A stretch of 6,369 nucleotides of DNA. It comes from Solirubrobacterales bacterium. Lineage in GTDB: Bacteria > Actinomycetota > Thermoleophilia > Solirubrobacterales > Solirubrobacteraceae. The stretch covers positions 1 through 6,369 of the forward strand of contig PMKB01000347.1 of assembly GCA_003157595.1 (NCBI GenBank). Reading direction: 5' to 3'. This document shows positions 1 to 6,369 of this stretch, in pieces; the first letter of the stretch is position 1; each line of letters begins with the position of its first letter. The notes below the pieces were generated by a model, which saw nothing but the letters and a program-made list of their open reading frames with translations, was not told where the DNA came from and made no database searches. Both the position numbers and the translations under genes were made by a program.

Positions 1-69
1 ACCGACCGCGACGCGCTCGAGCAGTTCGTGCAGCGCCGCCCGTGCTTCGCTGACTGACATCGCCGACAT
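1..69 (-). CDS. Phd/YefM-family antitoxin, N-terminus only (cut by window edge)
   Basis: Only the first 23 codons are inside the window; the gene runs off the left edge. The translation reads MSAMSVSEARAALHELLERV and then A-V-G. The S-V-S-E-A-R-x-x-L-x-E-L-L-E-R-V pattern is the typical opening of Phd/YefM antitoxins, which bind DNA through this N-terminal domain and neutralise a partner toxin (Doc, YoeB/RelE or PIN type) through the C-terminus. Two in-frame ATG starts exist, at 69 and at 60. I prefer 69 because a -10-like TACAAT ends 7 bases before it, which fits a leaderless transcript; the family motif itself begins after the second ATG. The gene starts 36 bases after the vapC stop, so it is the head of a second toxin-antitoxin module in tandem with vapBC. 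The toxin should lie just beyond the left edge. The family call rests on a short stretch but a characteristic one. Confidence 0.8.
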   Translation of the reverse strand, partial: MSAMSVSEARAALHELLERVAVG

Positions 70-76
70 GTGCGAT

Positions 77-104
77 ATTGTACATGCACGTACAGAGGCG
101 TACG
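77..104 (-). promoter_or_regulatory. Promoter and triple GTAC operator of the Phd/YefM-type module
   Basis: Read on the minus strand, TACAAT (82 to 77) matches the -10 consensus at 5 of 6 positions and is followed by 7 bases and then the ATG at 69, so transcription should start at or next to the start codon. No good -35 is seen. Overlapping it are three GTAC cores within hexamers TGTACA (79-84), CGTACA (89-94) and CGTACG (99-104), each exactly 10 bp from the next. Positions 80-93 also form an imperfect 14-bp palindrome with 12 matching bases. YefM-YoeB operators are known to contain TGTACA cores, so autorepression by the antitoxin is a reasonable inference. The element fills the gap just downstream of the vapC stop. 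Confidence 0.6.
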
Positions 105-105
105 A

Positions 106-537
106 TCAAGCGGCGGGCGAACCGGGCGCCGGCGCGAGGGCGTCGGCCGGAAGCCGGGCCAGCCCGCGGGCGACGAGATCGCGCACATCGGTGCTCACGA
201 GCGTTGCTCGCGCGGCGCTCGCCGCAGCCACGTACGCGGCGTCGTAGGCTGAGATTCCGTGGGTGAGCGCGAGCTCGGTCGCGGCCTCGAGCAGCGCCGG
301 GTCGGCGCGAACCAGGCCTCCGTCGTCCGCCACCGCCGCGATCAGGCCTCGAAGCCTGCGCGCGGCCGCGACATCGTTCCACGCCGTGATCGCCACGTTG
401 GTCACCTCGTAGAAGGCGAGGTCCAGGGTCGCCAGCTGGTCTGTCCCCTCGAGCAGGCGCCGCGCGTGCGAGTGGTTGGCGTCGTCGGGGTCCTCCGAGG
501 CCAACAGGACGCTGGCATCGAGAAACCAGCCGGTCAC
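106..537 (-). CDS. vapC: VapC-type PIN-domain toxin ribonuclease
   Basis: This is a 143-residue PIN-domain protein, the usual VapC length. VapC toxins are Mg2+-dependent RNases that cleave tRNA or rRNA and are held inactive by VapB. The start is V-T-G-W-F-L-D-A-S, with the first acidic residue at D7. It continues with E44 in the A-F-Y-E-V-T-N motif, D99 in G-I-S-A-Y-D-A-A-Y and D117 in V-S-T-D-V-R-D, which completes the expected acidic quartet; the toxin looks catalytically intact. The GTG start at 537 overlaps the antitoxin stop as GTGA, so translation is probably coupled. The frame stays open upstream to about 840, but that stretch lies opposite the antitoxin reading frame, is not PIN-like and would bypass the coupled start. 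The C-terminus is Ala/Pro rich. Target RNA cannot be told from the sequence. Confidence 0.92.
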   Translation of the reverse strand: MTGWFLDASVLLASEDPDDANHSHARRLLEGTDQLATLDLAFYEVTNVAITAWNDVAAARRLRGLIAAVADDGGLVRADPALLEAATELALTHGISAYDAAYVAAASAARATLVSTDVRDLVARGLARLPADALAPAPGSPAA

Positions 538-758
538 TGCGGCCGATGACGCTTCAGCAGCTCCGCGACCCCTCCCCCATGAGCCGTGGCGCCACGCAAG
601 ATCTCGCCAGCGCGTGCGGCACGGTCGGCACTGCGACGCCGCAGGCTCTCCTGGGCAAGATCTCGCAGAAGGCCGCTGCGCGTCAAGCCGCGTCGACCAG
701 CCTCGGCATCCAGATCCCGGAGCAGGTCGTCGGGGAGTGACACCATCACCTTGGCCAC
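534..758 (-). CDS. vapB: VapB-type ribbon-helix-helix antitoxin
   Basis: This 74-residue protein opens V-A-K-V-M-V-S-L-P-D-D-L-L, a classic ribbon-helix-helix beginning. A beta strand at about residues 2-8 would enter the DNA groove, helix A covers about 10-24 and helix B about 27-40 (R-S-G-L-L-R-D-L-A). The C-terminal third (about 41-74) would be the toxin-binding tail. The protein neutralises the adjacent PIN toxin and most likely represses its own operon. I chose the GTG at 758 because family members commonly begin [MV]-A-K-V-M-[VI]-S-L and because a -10-like TATACT ends 6 bases upstream. An ATG at 746 is possible but would cut off part of the beta strand. No Shine-Dalgarno sequence is visible, consistent with leaderless translation. 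Its stop overlaps the vapC start. Confidence 0.88.
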   Translation of the reverse strand: MAKVMVSLPDDLLRDLDAEAGRRGLTRSGLLRDLAQESLRRRSADRAARAGEILRGATAHGGGVAELLKRHRPQ

Positions 759-761
759 AGG

Positions 762-775
762 CCGAGTATACCCGG
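762..775 (-). promoter_or_regulatory. vapBC -10 element inside a 14-bp palindrome
   Basis: On the minus strand TATACT (770 to 765) matches TATAAT at 5 of 6 positions and ends 6 bases before the GTG of vapB, so the mRNA would start at or within a base or two of the start codon. The -10 sits inside CCGAGTATACCCGG (plus strand), a palindrome with 12 of 14 symmetric bases centred between 768 and 769. An RHH dimer bound here would block RNA polymerase, the standard autoregulation of vapBC operons. No convincing -35 is present 16-18 bases further upstream. Confidence 0.55.
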
Positions 776-787
776 TATTGCCTGCTT

Positions 788-822
788 GCATGCGTGTCCC
801 GCGGTATCTCACACACGCATGC
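788..822. repeat. Perfect 10-bp inverted repeat between recQ and vapB
   Basis: GCATGCGTGT (788-797) is the exact reverse complement of ACACGCATGC (813-822), with a 15-base loop. Each arm itself contains the palindrome GCATGC. It lies 46 bases beyond the recQ stop and covers the expected -35 region of the vapBC promoter. It may be a terminator for recQ, although no U-tract follows on the minus strand, or a second binding site for VapBC or another regulator. The structure is certain; the role is not. Confidence 0.5.
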
Positions 823-868
823 TCCGTCGCCGAGTACCAACCGGGACAGGGCCTTTCCCCAGACGGTT

Positions 869-2485
<1,617 letters not shown>

Positions 2486-2581
2486 CGCGGGAACCGACCA
2501 TAGCGGTGGGGTCGGTTGGGACTGCGATCCTCGCCGGCGGCCGTGCAACCCTCGCGCTGTGCCAACGGACAGGCTCTGTAT

Positions 2582-2600
2582 TGGCAGCGCTCTGCTGCCA
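2582..2600. repeat. 7-bp perfect hairpin upstream of recQ
   Basis: TGGCAGC (2582-2588) and GCTGCCA (2594-2600) are exact reverse complements around the loop GCTCT. No T-run follows on either strand, so it is not a canonical terminator. It lies about 97 bases upstream of the recQ start and could be an operator, part of an untranslated leader or a chance hairpin in GC-rich DNA. Confidence 0.35.
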
Positions 2601-2713
2601 GCGACGGCGTGCCTTCGCCCGCTCACGCGTGCCAGCGGCCTGTCGCTCGGCGACCCGGCCTGTCTTGCGCTCGCACGCCGCCACGGGGCGGTCGCGATCA
2701 CGGCTCGACGTGG

Positions 2714-2737
2714 GTCGGCCTTGGCCTCAAGGTCGAC
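2714..2737 (-). terminator. Candidate terminator hairpin after the ligase-sigma-membrane protein operon
   Basis: A 10-bp stem pairs 2714-2723 with 2728-2737 around the tetraloop 2724-2727, with one mismatch at 2718/2733 (an A-C mismatch in minus-strand RNA). It lies 58 bases past the TAA of the preceding gene and before recQ, which is the right place for an operon end. There is no U-tract, as is often the case in GC-rich actinobacteria. An outer CGGCTC (2701-2706) and GAGCCG (2754-2759) could form a second, enclosing stem. Confidence 0.4.
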
Positions 2738-2795
2738 GTGCGCGTCGTTCGCTGAGCCGCTTGGCGTCAGCCGAACCCTGCCCGAGCGAGGCTGC

Positions 2796-3371
2796 TTAGT
2801 GCAGGTAGCTGAAGTTGGCGGTGCCGACGGTGCCGTCGACGGTGACCTTCAGCCAGGTGCTGTTGCTCGGGCCGCTCGTGCTGACGGACGTCTTGTCGAC
2901 GTCGTTGGTCCCCTGGCCCGCCCACTGCCACTGGATCGGCTTGCCGTTGCAGGTGATCGTGCCGGTCAGGTGCTTGCAGTCCCAGTCGACCGTGACGTAG
3001 ACGGTCGAGTGCTTGGTCTTCCAGCTCCACTGGCCTTCCCACGAGTGGTGGTACTGGCACCAGGAGGCGTTCTGCAGCGTGACCGGCCAAGCGGGGTTCG
3101 AGGGCCCGTTGCCGCCGAGGGCGGTGCAGGCGAAGACGATCCCGACGCCCGAGCTCAGCACCAGCCCGACGGTCAGCATGGCGGCGACGACGTTCATCCG
3201 CAGCACTCGCGCGAAGCCGCCCCGCTGGGGGGATCGTGCTGCGCGCCCGGCGCGTCCGTGGACCCGGCGGCGAAGCTCGTCAAGCTCAAGCGGGCTCGCG
3301 TTGACGCGCGCAGCCGACAGCCGCGCGGCGATGTCGCGAAGGTCCTCGGGAAGGTCGTCGAATTGGCTCAT
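2796..3371 (-). CDS. Single-pass membrane protein, probable anti-sigma/sensor partner of the adjacent ECF sigma
   Basis: This 191-residue protein has a charged, helical N-terminus (about 1-58, with L-P-E-D-L-R-D-I-A-A-R-L and L-E-L-D-E-L-R-R-R). One membrane span follows at about 60-81, then an outside domain of about 110 residues. That domain has nine tryptophans (clusters W-C, S-W-E-G-Q-W-S-W, W-Q-W), looks beta-rich and carries C105, C132 and C141; C82 lies at the membrane edge. It immediately follows the ECF sigma gene and has the topology of a membrane anti-sigma factor, so that role is inferred. The zinc anti-sigma motif H-x3-C-x2-C is absent, so it would be a non-ZAS type or simply a co-transcribed surface protein. 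The start is ATG 3371; the TTG just before it could add one residue. AAGAG lies 3 bases upstream of the ATG, an unusually close Shine-Dalgarno. The ATG overlaps the stop of a tiny upstream frame. Confidence 0.78.
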   Translation of the reverse strand: MSQFDDLPEDLRDIAARLSAARVNASPLELDELRRRVHGRAGRAARSPQRGGFARVLRMNVVAAMLTVGLVLSSGVGIVFACTALGGNGPSNPAWPVTLQNASWCQYHHSWEGQWSWKTKHSTVYVTVDWDCKHLTGTITCNGKPIQWQWAGQGTNDVDKTSVSTSGPSNSTWLKVTVDGTVGTANFSYLH

Positions 3372-3430
3372 CAACTCTTAGACGCACGAGCTGGCCGTTT
3401 CTTGACTGCCCGCGCAAGATTTCTTTTCAC
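3371..3430 (-). CDS. Possible 19-codon basic mini-ORF coupled to the membrane-protein gene
   Basis: In the spacer after the sigma gene, a GTG at 3430 opens a frame reading VKRNLARAVKKRPARASKS, with 8 of 19 residues Lys or Arg. It stops at TGA 3373-3371, which shares one base with the ATG of the next gene (TGATG), the same overlap as between the ligase and sigma genes. Its start lies 4 bases after the sigma stop codon. It could be a coupling or leader peptide that carries ribosomes from sigma to the downstream gene. No Shine-Dalgarno is seen, and a frame this short may arise by chance, so this is tentative. Confidence 0.2.
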   Translation of the reverse strand: MKRNLARAVKKRPARASKS

Positions 3431-3434
3431 GCTG

Positions 3435-3923
3435 TCAGGTGGAGATCTCGCGCAGCCGCCGCAGGCCGCGGTAGAGCCTGCCCTCGATCGTGCTCTGGCG
3501 CTCCTTCAGCAGCGCCGCGATCTCGCTCAACGAGAGGTCGGCGCCGAAGCGCAGCGCGACGACCTCGCGTTCCTCCGGTGAGAGCATCTGCAGGCCGCGC
3601 TGGAGCAGGTCGCGGTCACCGACGGCGCCGAGCTCGTCGGACACGGGTGCGCCGATCTCGCCGGCGCGTTCGAGCGCGCGCGACTCCGCGCCGCGCCGGC
3701 GCGCCAGATCGCGCATCCGGTTCAGCGCGATCGCGTACAGCCAGGTCTTCTCGCCGGATCCGCCGCGCCAACCGCTGCGGGACGTCAGGACCCGCTCGAA
3801 GGTGTCGGCGACGATGTCCTCGGCCAGCGCGCGATCACCGGTCTGGTAGGTGAGGAACCCCAGCAGTCCGGCGGCGTGCTCGGTGTAGAGGCGGTCGAAC
3901 GCCTGCGCGGTCAGCTTCGCCAT
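3435..3923 (-). CDS. ECF-type RNA polymerase sigma factor
   Basis: This 162-residue two-domain sigma-70 family protein directs RNA polymerase to a small set of promoters. Region 2 spans about residues 9-75 (F-D-R-L-Y, A-E-D-I-V-A-D-T-F-E-R-V, then W-L-Y-A-I-A-L-N-R-M-R-D-L). Region 4 spans about 111-160 (L-S-P-E-E-R-E-V-V-A-L-R-F, then L-S-L-S-E-I-A and S-T-I-E-G-R-L-Y-R-G-L-R-R-L), with the helix-turn-helix reading the -35. There is no region 1 or 3, as is normal for ECF factors. The ATG at 3923 overlaps the TGA of the upstream ligase gene by one base (TGATG), so synthesis is likely coupled to the ligase. The frame is open far upstream, but that part lies within the ligase gene. The target promoter cannot be deduced with confidence; the operon itself is the natural candidate if the factor is autoregulated. 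The ECF subgroup is not assigned. Confidence 0.93.
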   Translation of the reverse strand: MAKLTAQAFDRLYTEHAAGLLGFLTYQTGDRALAEDIVADTFERVLTSRSGWRGGSGEKTWLYAIALNRMRDLARRRGAESRALERAGEIGAPVSDELGAVGDRDLLQRGLQMLSPEEREVVALRFGADLSLSEIAALLKERQSTIEGRLYRGLRRLREIST

Positions 3924-6172
3924 CAGCCCGAGGTGATCAGCACTTGCTGGGAGAGGTAGTTCAGCGCGGCCCGGCGGGCCTTGGCCGACGGCCCACGCCC
4001 GAGCGCCTGCGCCAGCGCGACGACGGTCGGCTCGAGCGGGTTGAGCCGTAGCGCCGTCCGCGCCTGCGTGCGCGCGTCGGCGCCGACCGCGGCGGTCGTG
4101 GCCGCCAGCGCGGCCTGGAGCTGCCAGTCGTTGGGGTCCACGCCGAGACCGGCGCGCAGGTCCGCCGACGCCTGGCGGTAGTGGCCGGAGCGTGCGGCGC
4201 AGAGCGCCACGATCTGCCACGGCGGCGCGCGGGTCCCGAGCACGTCGATCGAGTCGCGCGCGAGCTTGTCGGCGCGCGTGCAGTCGCCCGCGGCGTAGGC
4301 GGAGCTCGCCTCGTTCAGACGGATCTGCGACCCGAGCACGAGCACCGGGAAAACCGTGACGGCAACGACAGCCGCGCCCGCGACGAAGGCTGTGAGCGAC
4401 ACCGTCCGCAGCGACGGCGTGGCGCGCGAATCTGCGCGCCCGAGCACGAGCCCGCCGAGCGCGGCAAGCCACAGCGATGCCGCCGGCATCTGCCAGTCCC
4501 ATTCGACGCCGGCGTGCAACGCCCAGGCCAGTCCCGCGCTGAACAGGGCGCCGTAGAGCGCCCGGTCGCGGCCGCGGCGCAACGGCGCGAGACCGGCGAG
4601 CGTGCCGAGTACGAACAGCAGCACGAGCACGAGGCCGACGATCCCGAGTTCGCCGAGCGTCTCGATGTAGAGCGAGTGCGCGTTGACGATCGCACCGATC
4701 GCGCTGTGCGATTCGTAGTAGGAGATCTCGAACGTGTCGGCGCCCGTGCCGTCCAGCGGATGCGCGCGAAACGCGTTCAGAGCGACGGTCCAAAGCTGAA
4801 TGCGGCCGTCGTTGGAGGTGCTCGAAAGGCGGTTGCGCACCAGCGCGGACGCCGGCGGGGCCGCCTGGTCGGCGAACTGGTTCCAGCGATTGGCGATGGT
4901 GGAGGGTGCGCCCAGGGCCACAGCGACCGCGACCGCCGCGACGAGCGCCCCCAGCGCGGTGCGCCGCAGCGCGAGGCGGTGGCGGTCGATCGGCGAGCGG
5001 TCGCCCTCGAGCAGGCGGTCAAGGCGCAGCAGGGCGAAGCGCAACACGACCGCTGCGGCGACGCACGCCAGCACGATCGCCGCCAGATGGTGGCCCTGGT
5101 GGACGGCCGCCGCCGAAGTCGGGTAGGGGCCGGACAGTAGCGTCGAGTCATATGCCGCTTTCATCGCGACCGCCGTGGTCGGCGCGGCCGCGATCAGCGC
5201 CGAAAGCAGTCCGCGCGGCCTGGCGAGCACGGTGTAGGCGGCCAGGCCGATCACGGCGGCGGCCAGCCCGCCGCGCGAGTAGGTCAAAAGCAGTGCCGCG
5301 CCGATCACGGGCAGCGCGCCCGCGCTCAGCACCCGGATCAGCCGGCGCTCGTCAGCGGCAGCCAGATGCAGGCACAGCACGCCCGCGACGGCGCAGAAGA
5401 TGCCAAGCGCGTTCCAGTAGGTCAGCGGATAGGCGAGCCGGCCGTTGGCCTGCGGGTCGGGCGCGGTGACGAGGATGTCCGGTGCGACACGCGAGAGCAA
5501 CGCGACGGCGGCGACGGCCGCCATCGCGAGCGCGACGGTGCGAAGCGCCCAGGTGATCCGTGTGCGCGTGCCGCCGATGGAGGCGAACAGCGCGAAGGTG
5601 AGCGCGTAGAGCAGGTCGCGGTCAAAGGCGATCGTGGCGCGGCCCGGTGCGTGCGACCAGACCTGCGACAGCAGCGCCCAGCCGGCCAGCCCGGCGAGGC
5701 CGAACAGCGGCACGAGCGCGCGGCGCCCGAACGCTGCGAGCGGGCGCTCGGCGAGACCGAGGCGGATCACGAGCAGCGCCGCGAGCACAATGTCGCCGAG
5801 CGCCACCGAATCCGGGAAGAAGCCGCCCGAGTCGAAGCTGAAGAAAACGACCAGCAGCGCCGGCGCGCACAGCAGGGCGCCGTTCGCGGTGGCGGAGATC
5901 ACGTTGCGTGCTTCCTCGTCGGCCTGGCGCGTCCAGGCCACCAGTGCCCCGGCGAAGAACAGGATCGCGGCAAACAGCACGACGGCGAGCACGCCGCCGC
6001 TGCTGAGCAGGCCGTAAGCGCCCAGCCCGGCCGCCGCGAGCAGCGGGACGAGGCGTAGGTGTCTGGCGGGCGTGGTGGGCAACGTCCTCAACGTAGCTCT
6101 GCTATCGGTCGCCGGCGGATGCCCCGCAAGGTCTGCCGCGGGAGCCCCCGGCGGCCTGCGAGGCCGAAACAC
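3923..6172 (-). CDS. O-antigen ligase/Wzy-like polytopic membrane protein with TPR-like C-terminus
   Basis: This 749-residue protein has many hydrophobic segments, roughly 13-16 between residues 41 and 615. Family landmarks are Y-W-N-A-L-G at about 252-257, Y-S-R-G-G at 298-302, R-I-Q-L-W followed by H-P-L-D-G-T-G at about 457-477, and N-A-H-S-L-Y-I-E-T-L-G-E-L-G at 497-510, the hallmark Wzy_C motif of O-antigen ligases and polymerases. E-W-D-W-Q-M-P-A at 557-564 follows. Residues about 620-749 are soluble and helical with a TPR-like look. Such proteins join or polymerise lipid-linked glycans at the outer face of the membrane; in a Gram-positive-type envelope the acceptor may be a wall or capsular polymer. 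It heads the operon with the ECF sigma. The start is uncertain: GTG 6172 gives a 40-residue Pro/Arg-rich leader before the first span, while TTG codons at 6091 or 6082 are alternatives, the latter with GAGGA just 2 bases ahead. Substrate is unknown. Confidence 0.88.
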   Translation of the reverse strand: MFRPRRPPGAPAADLAGHPPATDSRATLRTLPTTPARHLRLVPLLAAAGLGAYGLLSSGGVLAVVLFAAILFFAGALVAWTRQADEEARNVISATANGALLCAPALLVVFFSFDSGGFFPDSVALGDIVLAALLVIRLGLAERPLAAFGRRALVPLFGLAGLAGWALLSQVWSHAPGRATIAFDRDLLYALTFALFASIGGTRTRITWALRTVALAMAAVAAVALLSRVAPDILVTAPDPQANGRLAYPLTYWNALGIFCAVAGVLCLHLAAADERRLIRVLSAGALPVIGAALLLTYSRGGLAAAVIGLAAYTVLARPRGLLSALIAAAPTTAVAMKAAYDSTLLSGPYPTSAAAVHQGHHLAAIVLACVAAAVVLRFALLRLDRLLEGDRSPIDRHRLALRRTALGALVAAVAVAVALGAPSTIANRWNQFADQAAPPASALVRNRLSSTSNDGRIQLWTVALNAFRAHPLDGTGADTFEISYYESHSAIGAIVNAHSLYIETLGELGIVGLVLVLLFVLGTLAGLAPLRRGRDRALYGALFSAGLAWALHAGVEWDWQMPAASLWLAALGGLVLGRADSRATPSLRTVSLTAFVAGAAVVAVTVFPVLVLGSQIRLNEASSAYAAGDCTRADKLARDSIDVLGTRAPPWQIVALCAARSGHYRQASADLRAGLGVDPNDWQLQAALAATTAAVGADARTQARTALRLNPLEPTVVALAQALGRGPSAKARRAALNYLSQQVLITSG

Positions 6173-6369
6173 AACGGTAGCGAGCCAGCGTGAGCGGTCT
6201 GGGTGAGCTTTTCGCCGCGTGTCGCAGCGGCGGCGCTCGCGCCGTGCGGTCCGGGGCAGGCGGCGTGGGTGGGGTGGGCAACTTCACCCCCAGGGGGCTG
6301 AAAGCAGACCTTATAGTTGCTGAGCCCCGAGATCGGCGGATTACTGCGTCCGCGGGACGTTGATGATGT
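6173..6369. promoter_or_regulatory. Upstream region of the ligase operon with palindrome and AT-rich promoter-like core
   Basis: No convincing gene lies here inside the window. TTCACCCCC (6283-6291) faces GGGGGCTGAA (6293-6302) across one base, a palindrome with one extra C. Just beyond it, CTTATAGTTG (6310-6319) is a small AT-rich island. On the plus strand TATAGT (6312-6317) matches the -10 consensus at 5 of 6 positions, and on the minus strand TATAAG (6314-6309) also matches at 5 of 6, so it could serve either direction. No proper -35 is seen for either. The minus-strand reading would give the ligase a leader of about 130 bases. The plus-strand reading would serve a divergent gene that might begin at the ATG codons at 6363 or 6366, but too little remains to judge. 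Confidence 0.35.

Larger units (their letters stand above)
2486..2795. other. Gap of about 310 bases between recQ and the membrane-protein gene; no gene seen
   Basis: Open frames cross this stretch on both strands, but their translations are Arg/Ala/Pro/Ser-rich without recognisable domains, and I do not accept any as a gene. The gap should hold the recQ promoter and the end of the upstream operon. It contains two hairpins (listed separately), an 8-bp direct repeat TCGACGTG at 2705-2712 and 2733-2740, and a 9-bp direct repeat CGGCCTGTC at 2636-2644 and 2656-2664. No tRNA- or rRNA-like pattern was recognised. I could not place a confident promoter for recQ; TATGGT on the minus strand at 2502-2497 is a weak -10 candidate. 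Confidence 0.5.

Noticed and set aside
79..104. The three GTAC units as a short CRISPR-like or tandem repeat array
   Set aside because: The repeated unit is only a 4-6 base core at 10-bp spacing with no conserved longer repeat; it fits an operator better.
538..840. N-terminal extension of vapC by about 101 codons
   Set aside because: This stretch lies over the antitoxin gene in another frame and has no PIN features; the GTG overlapping the antitoxin stop gives the normal family length.
1..868. The TA cluster as part of an integrated mobile element
   Set aside because: No integrase, transposase, terminal inverted repeat or attachment-site duplication is visible within the window.
2486..2701. 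N-terminal extension of recQ by 72 codons
   Set aside because: The extra residues are Arg/Ser/Pro-rich and unlike any helicase N-terminus; the ATG at 2485 begins right where RecQ homology begins.
2486..2795. tRNA or other structured RNA gene in the gap
   Set aside because: No acceptor or T-arm pattern could be found and the hairpins do not assemble into a recognised RNA family.
3924..4793. N-terminal extension of the sigma factor to 452 residues
   Set aside because: The extra part overlaps the ligase coding region in another frame and is Arg/Ala-rich; the ATG at 3923 gives a standard ECF length.
4181..5140. Plus-strand open frame of 319 codons opposite the ligase gene
   Set aside because: The translation is Arg/Gln/Glu-rich with no recognisable fold; it mirrors the codon pattern of the real minus-strand gene.
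6102..6287. 61-codon minus-strand frame starting with GTG at 6287
   Set aside because: Pro/Ala/Arg-rich low-complexity translation, overlaps the start of the ligase gene, and no domain or clear ribosome site supports it.

Overview
All credible genes in this 6.4 kb GC-rich window lie on the minus strand, so transcription runs from right to left. The high GC, the frequent GTG starts, the promoters placed for leaderless mRNA and the style of the RecQ and ECF genes suggest an actinobacterial chromosome. The Thermoleophilia/Solirubrobacterales type is my guess from general resemblance, not a proven placement.

Right part (about 2800-6369): a three-gene operon. It begins with a 749-residue multi-membrane O-antigen-ligase/Wzy-like protein that has a C-terminal TPR-like tail. 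This overlaps by one base (TGATG) with a small ECF sigma factor. After a 63-base spacer comes a single-pass membrane protein whose position and topology fit an anti-sigma factor, although it has no zinc-type anti-sigma motif; its outer domain is rich in Trp and has Cys. The spacer may hold a 19-codon basic mini-ORF that ends in another TGATG overlap. The plausible reading is an envelope-polysaccharide enzyme made together with a sigma/anti-sigma surface-sensing pair.

Middle (869-2795): a RecQ-family helicase with all helicase motifs, an atypical zinc-cysteine cluster and no HRDC domain. It is preceded by a gap of about 310 bases that holds two hairpins and no convincing gene.

Left part (1-868): two toxin-antitoxin modules head to tail. 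The first is a complete vapBC pair (ribbon-helix-helix antitoxin and PIN-domain toxin, joined by a GTGA overlap). The second begins with a Phd/YefM-type antitoxin cut by the window edge. Each module has a -10-like hexamer 6-7 bases before its start codon, as expected of a leaderless mRNA, and each -10 is embedded in a palindromic, operator-like element. The second operator carries three GTAC cores spaced exactly 10 bp apart, reminiscent of the TGTACA operator cores known for YefM-YoeB.

Nothing here proves a wholly new system. The most unusual points are the operator architecture of the tandem TA modules and the ligase/sigma/Trp-rich membrane protein operon.
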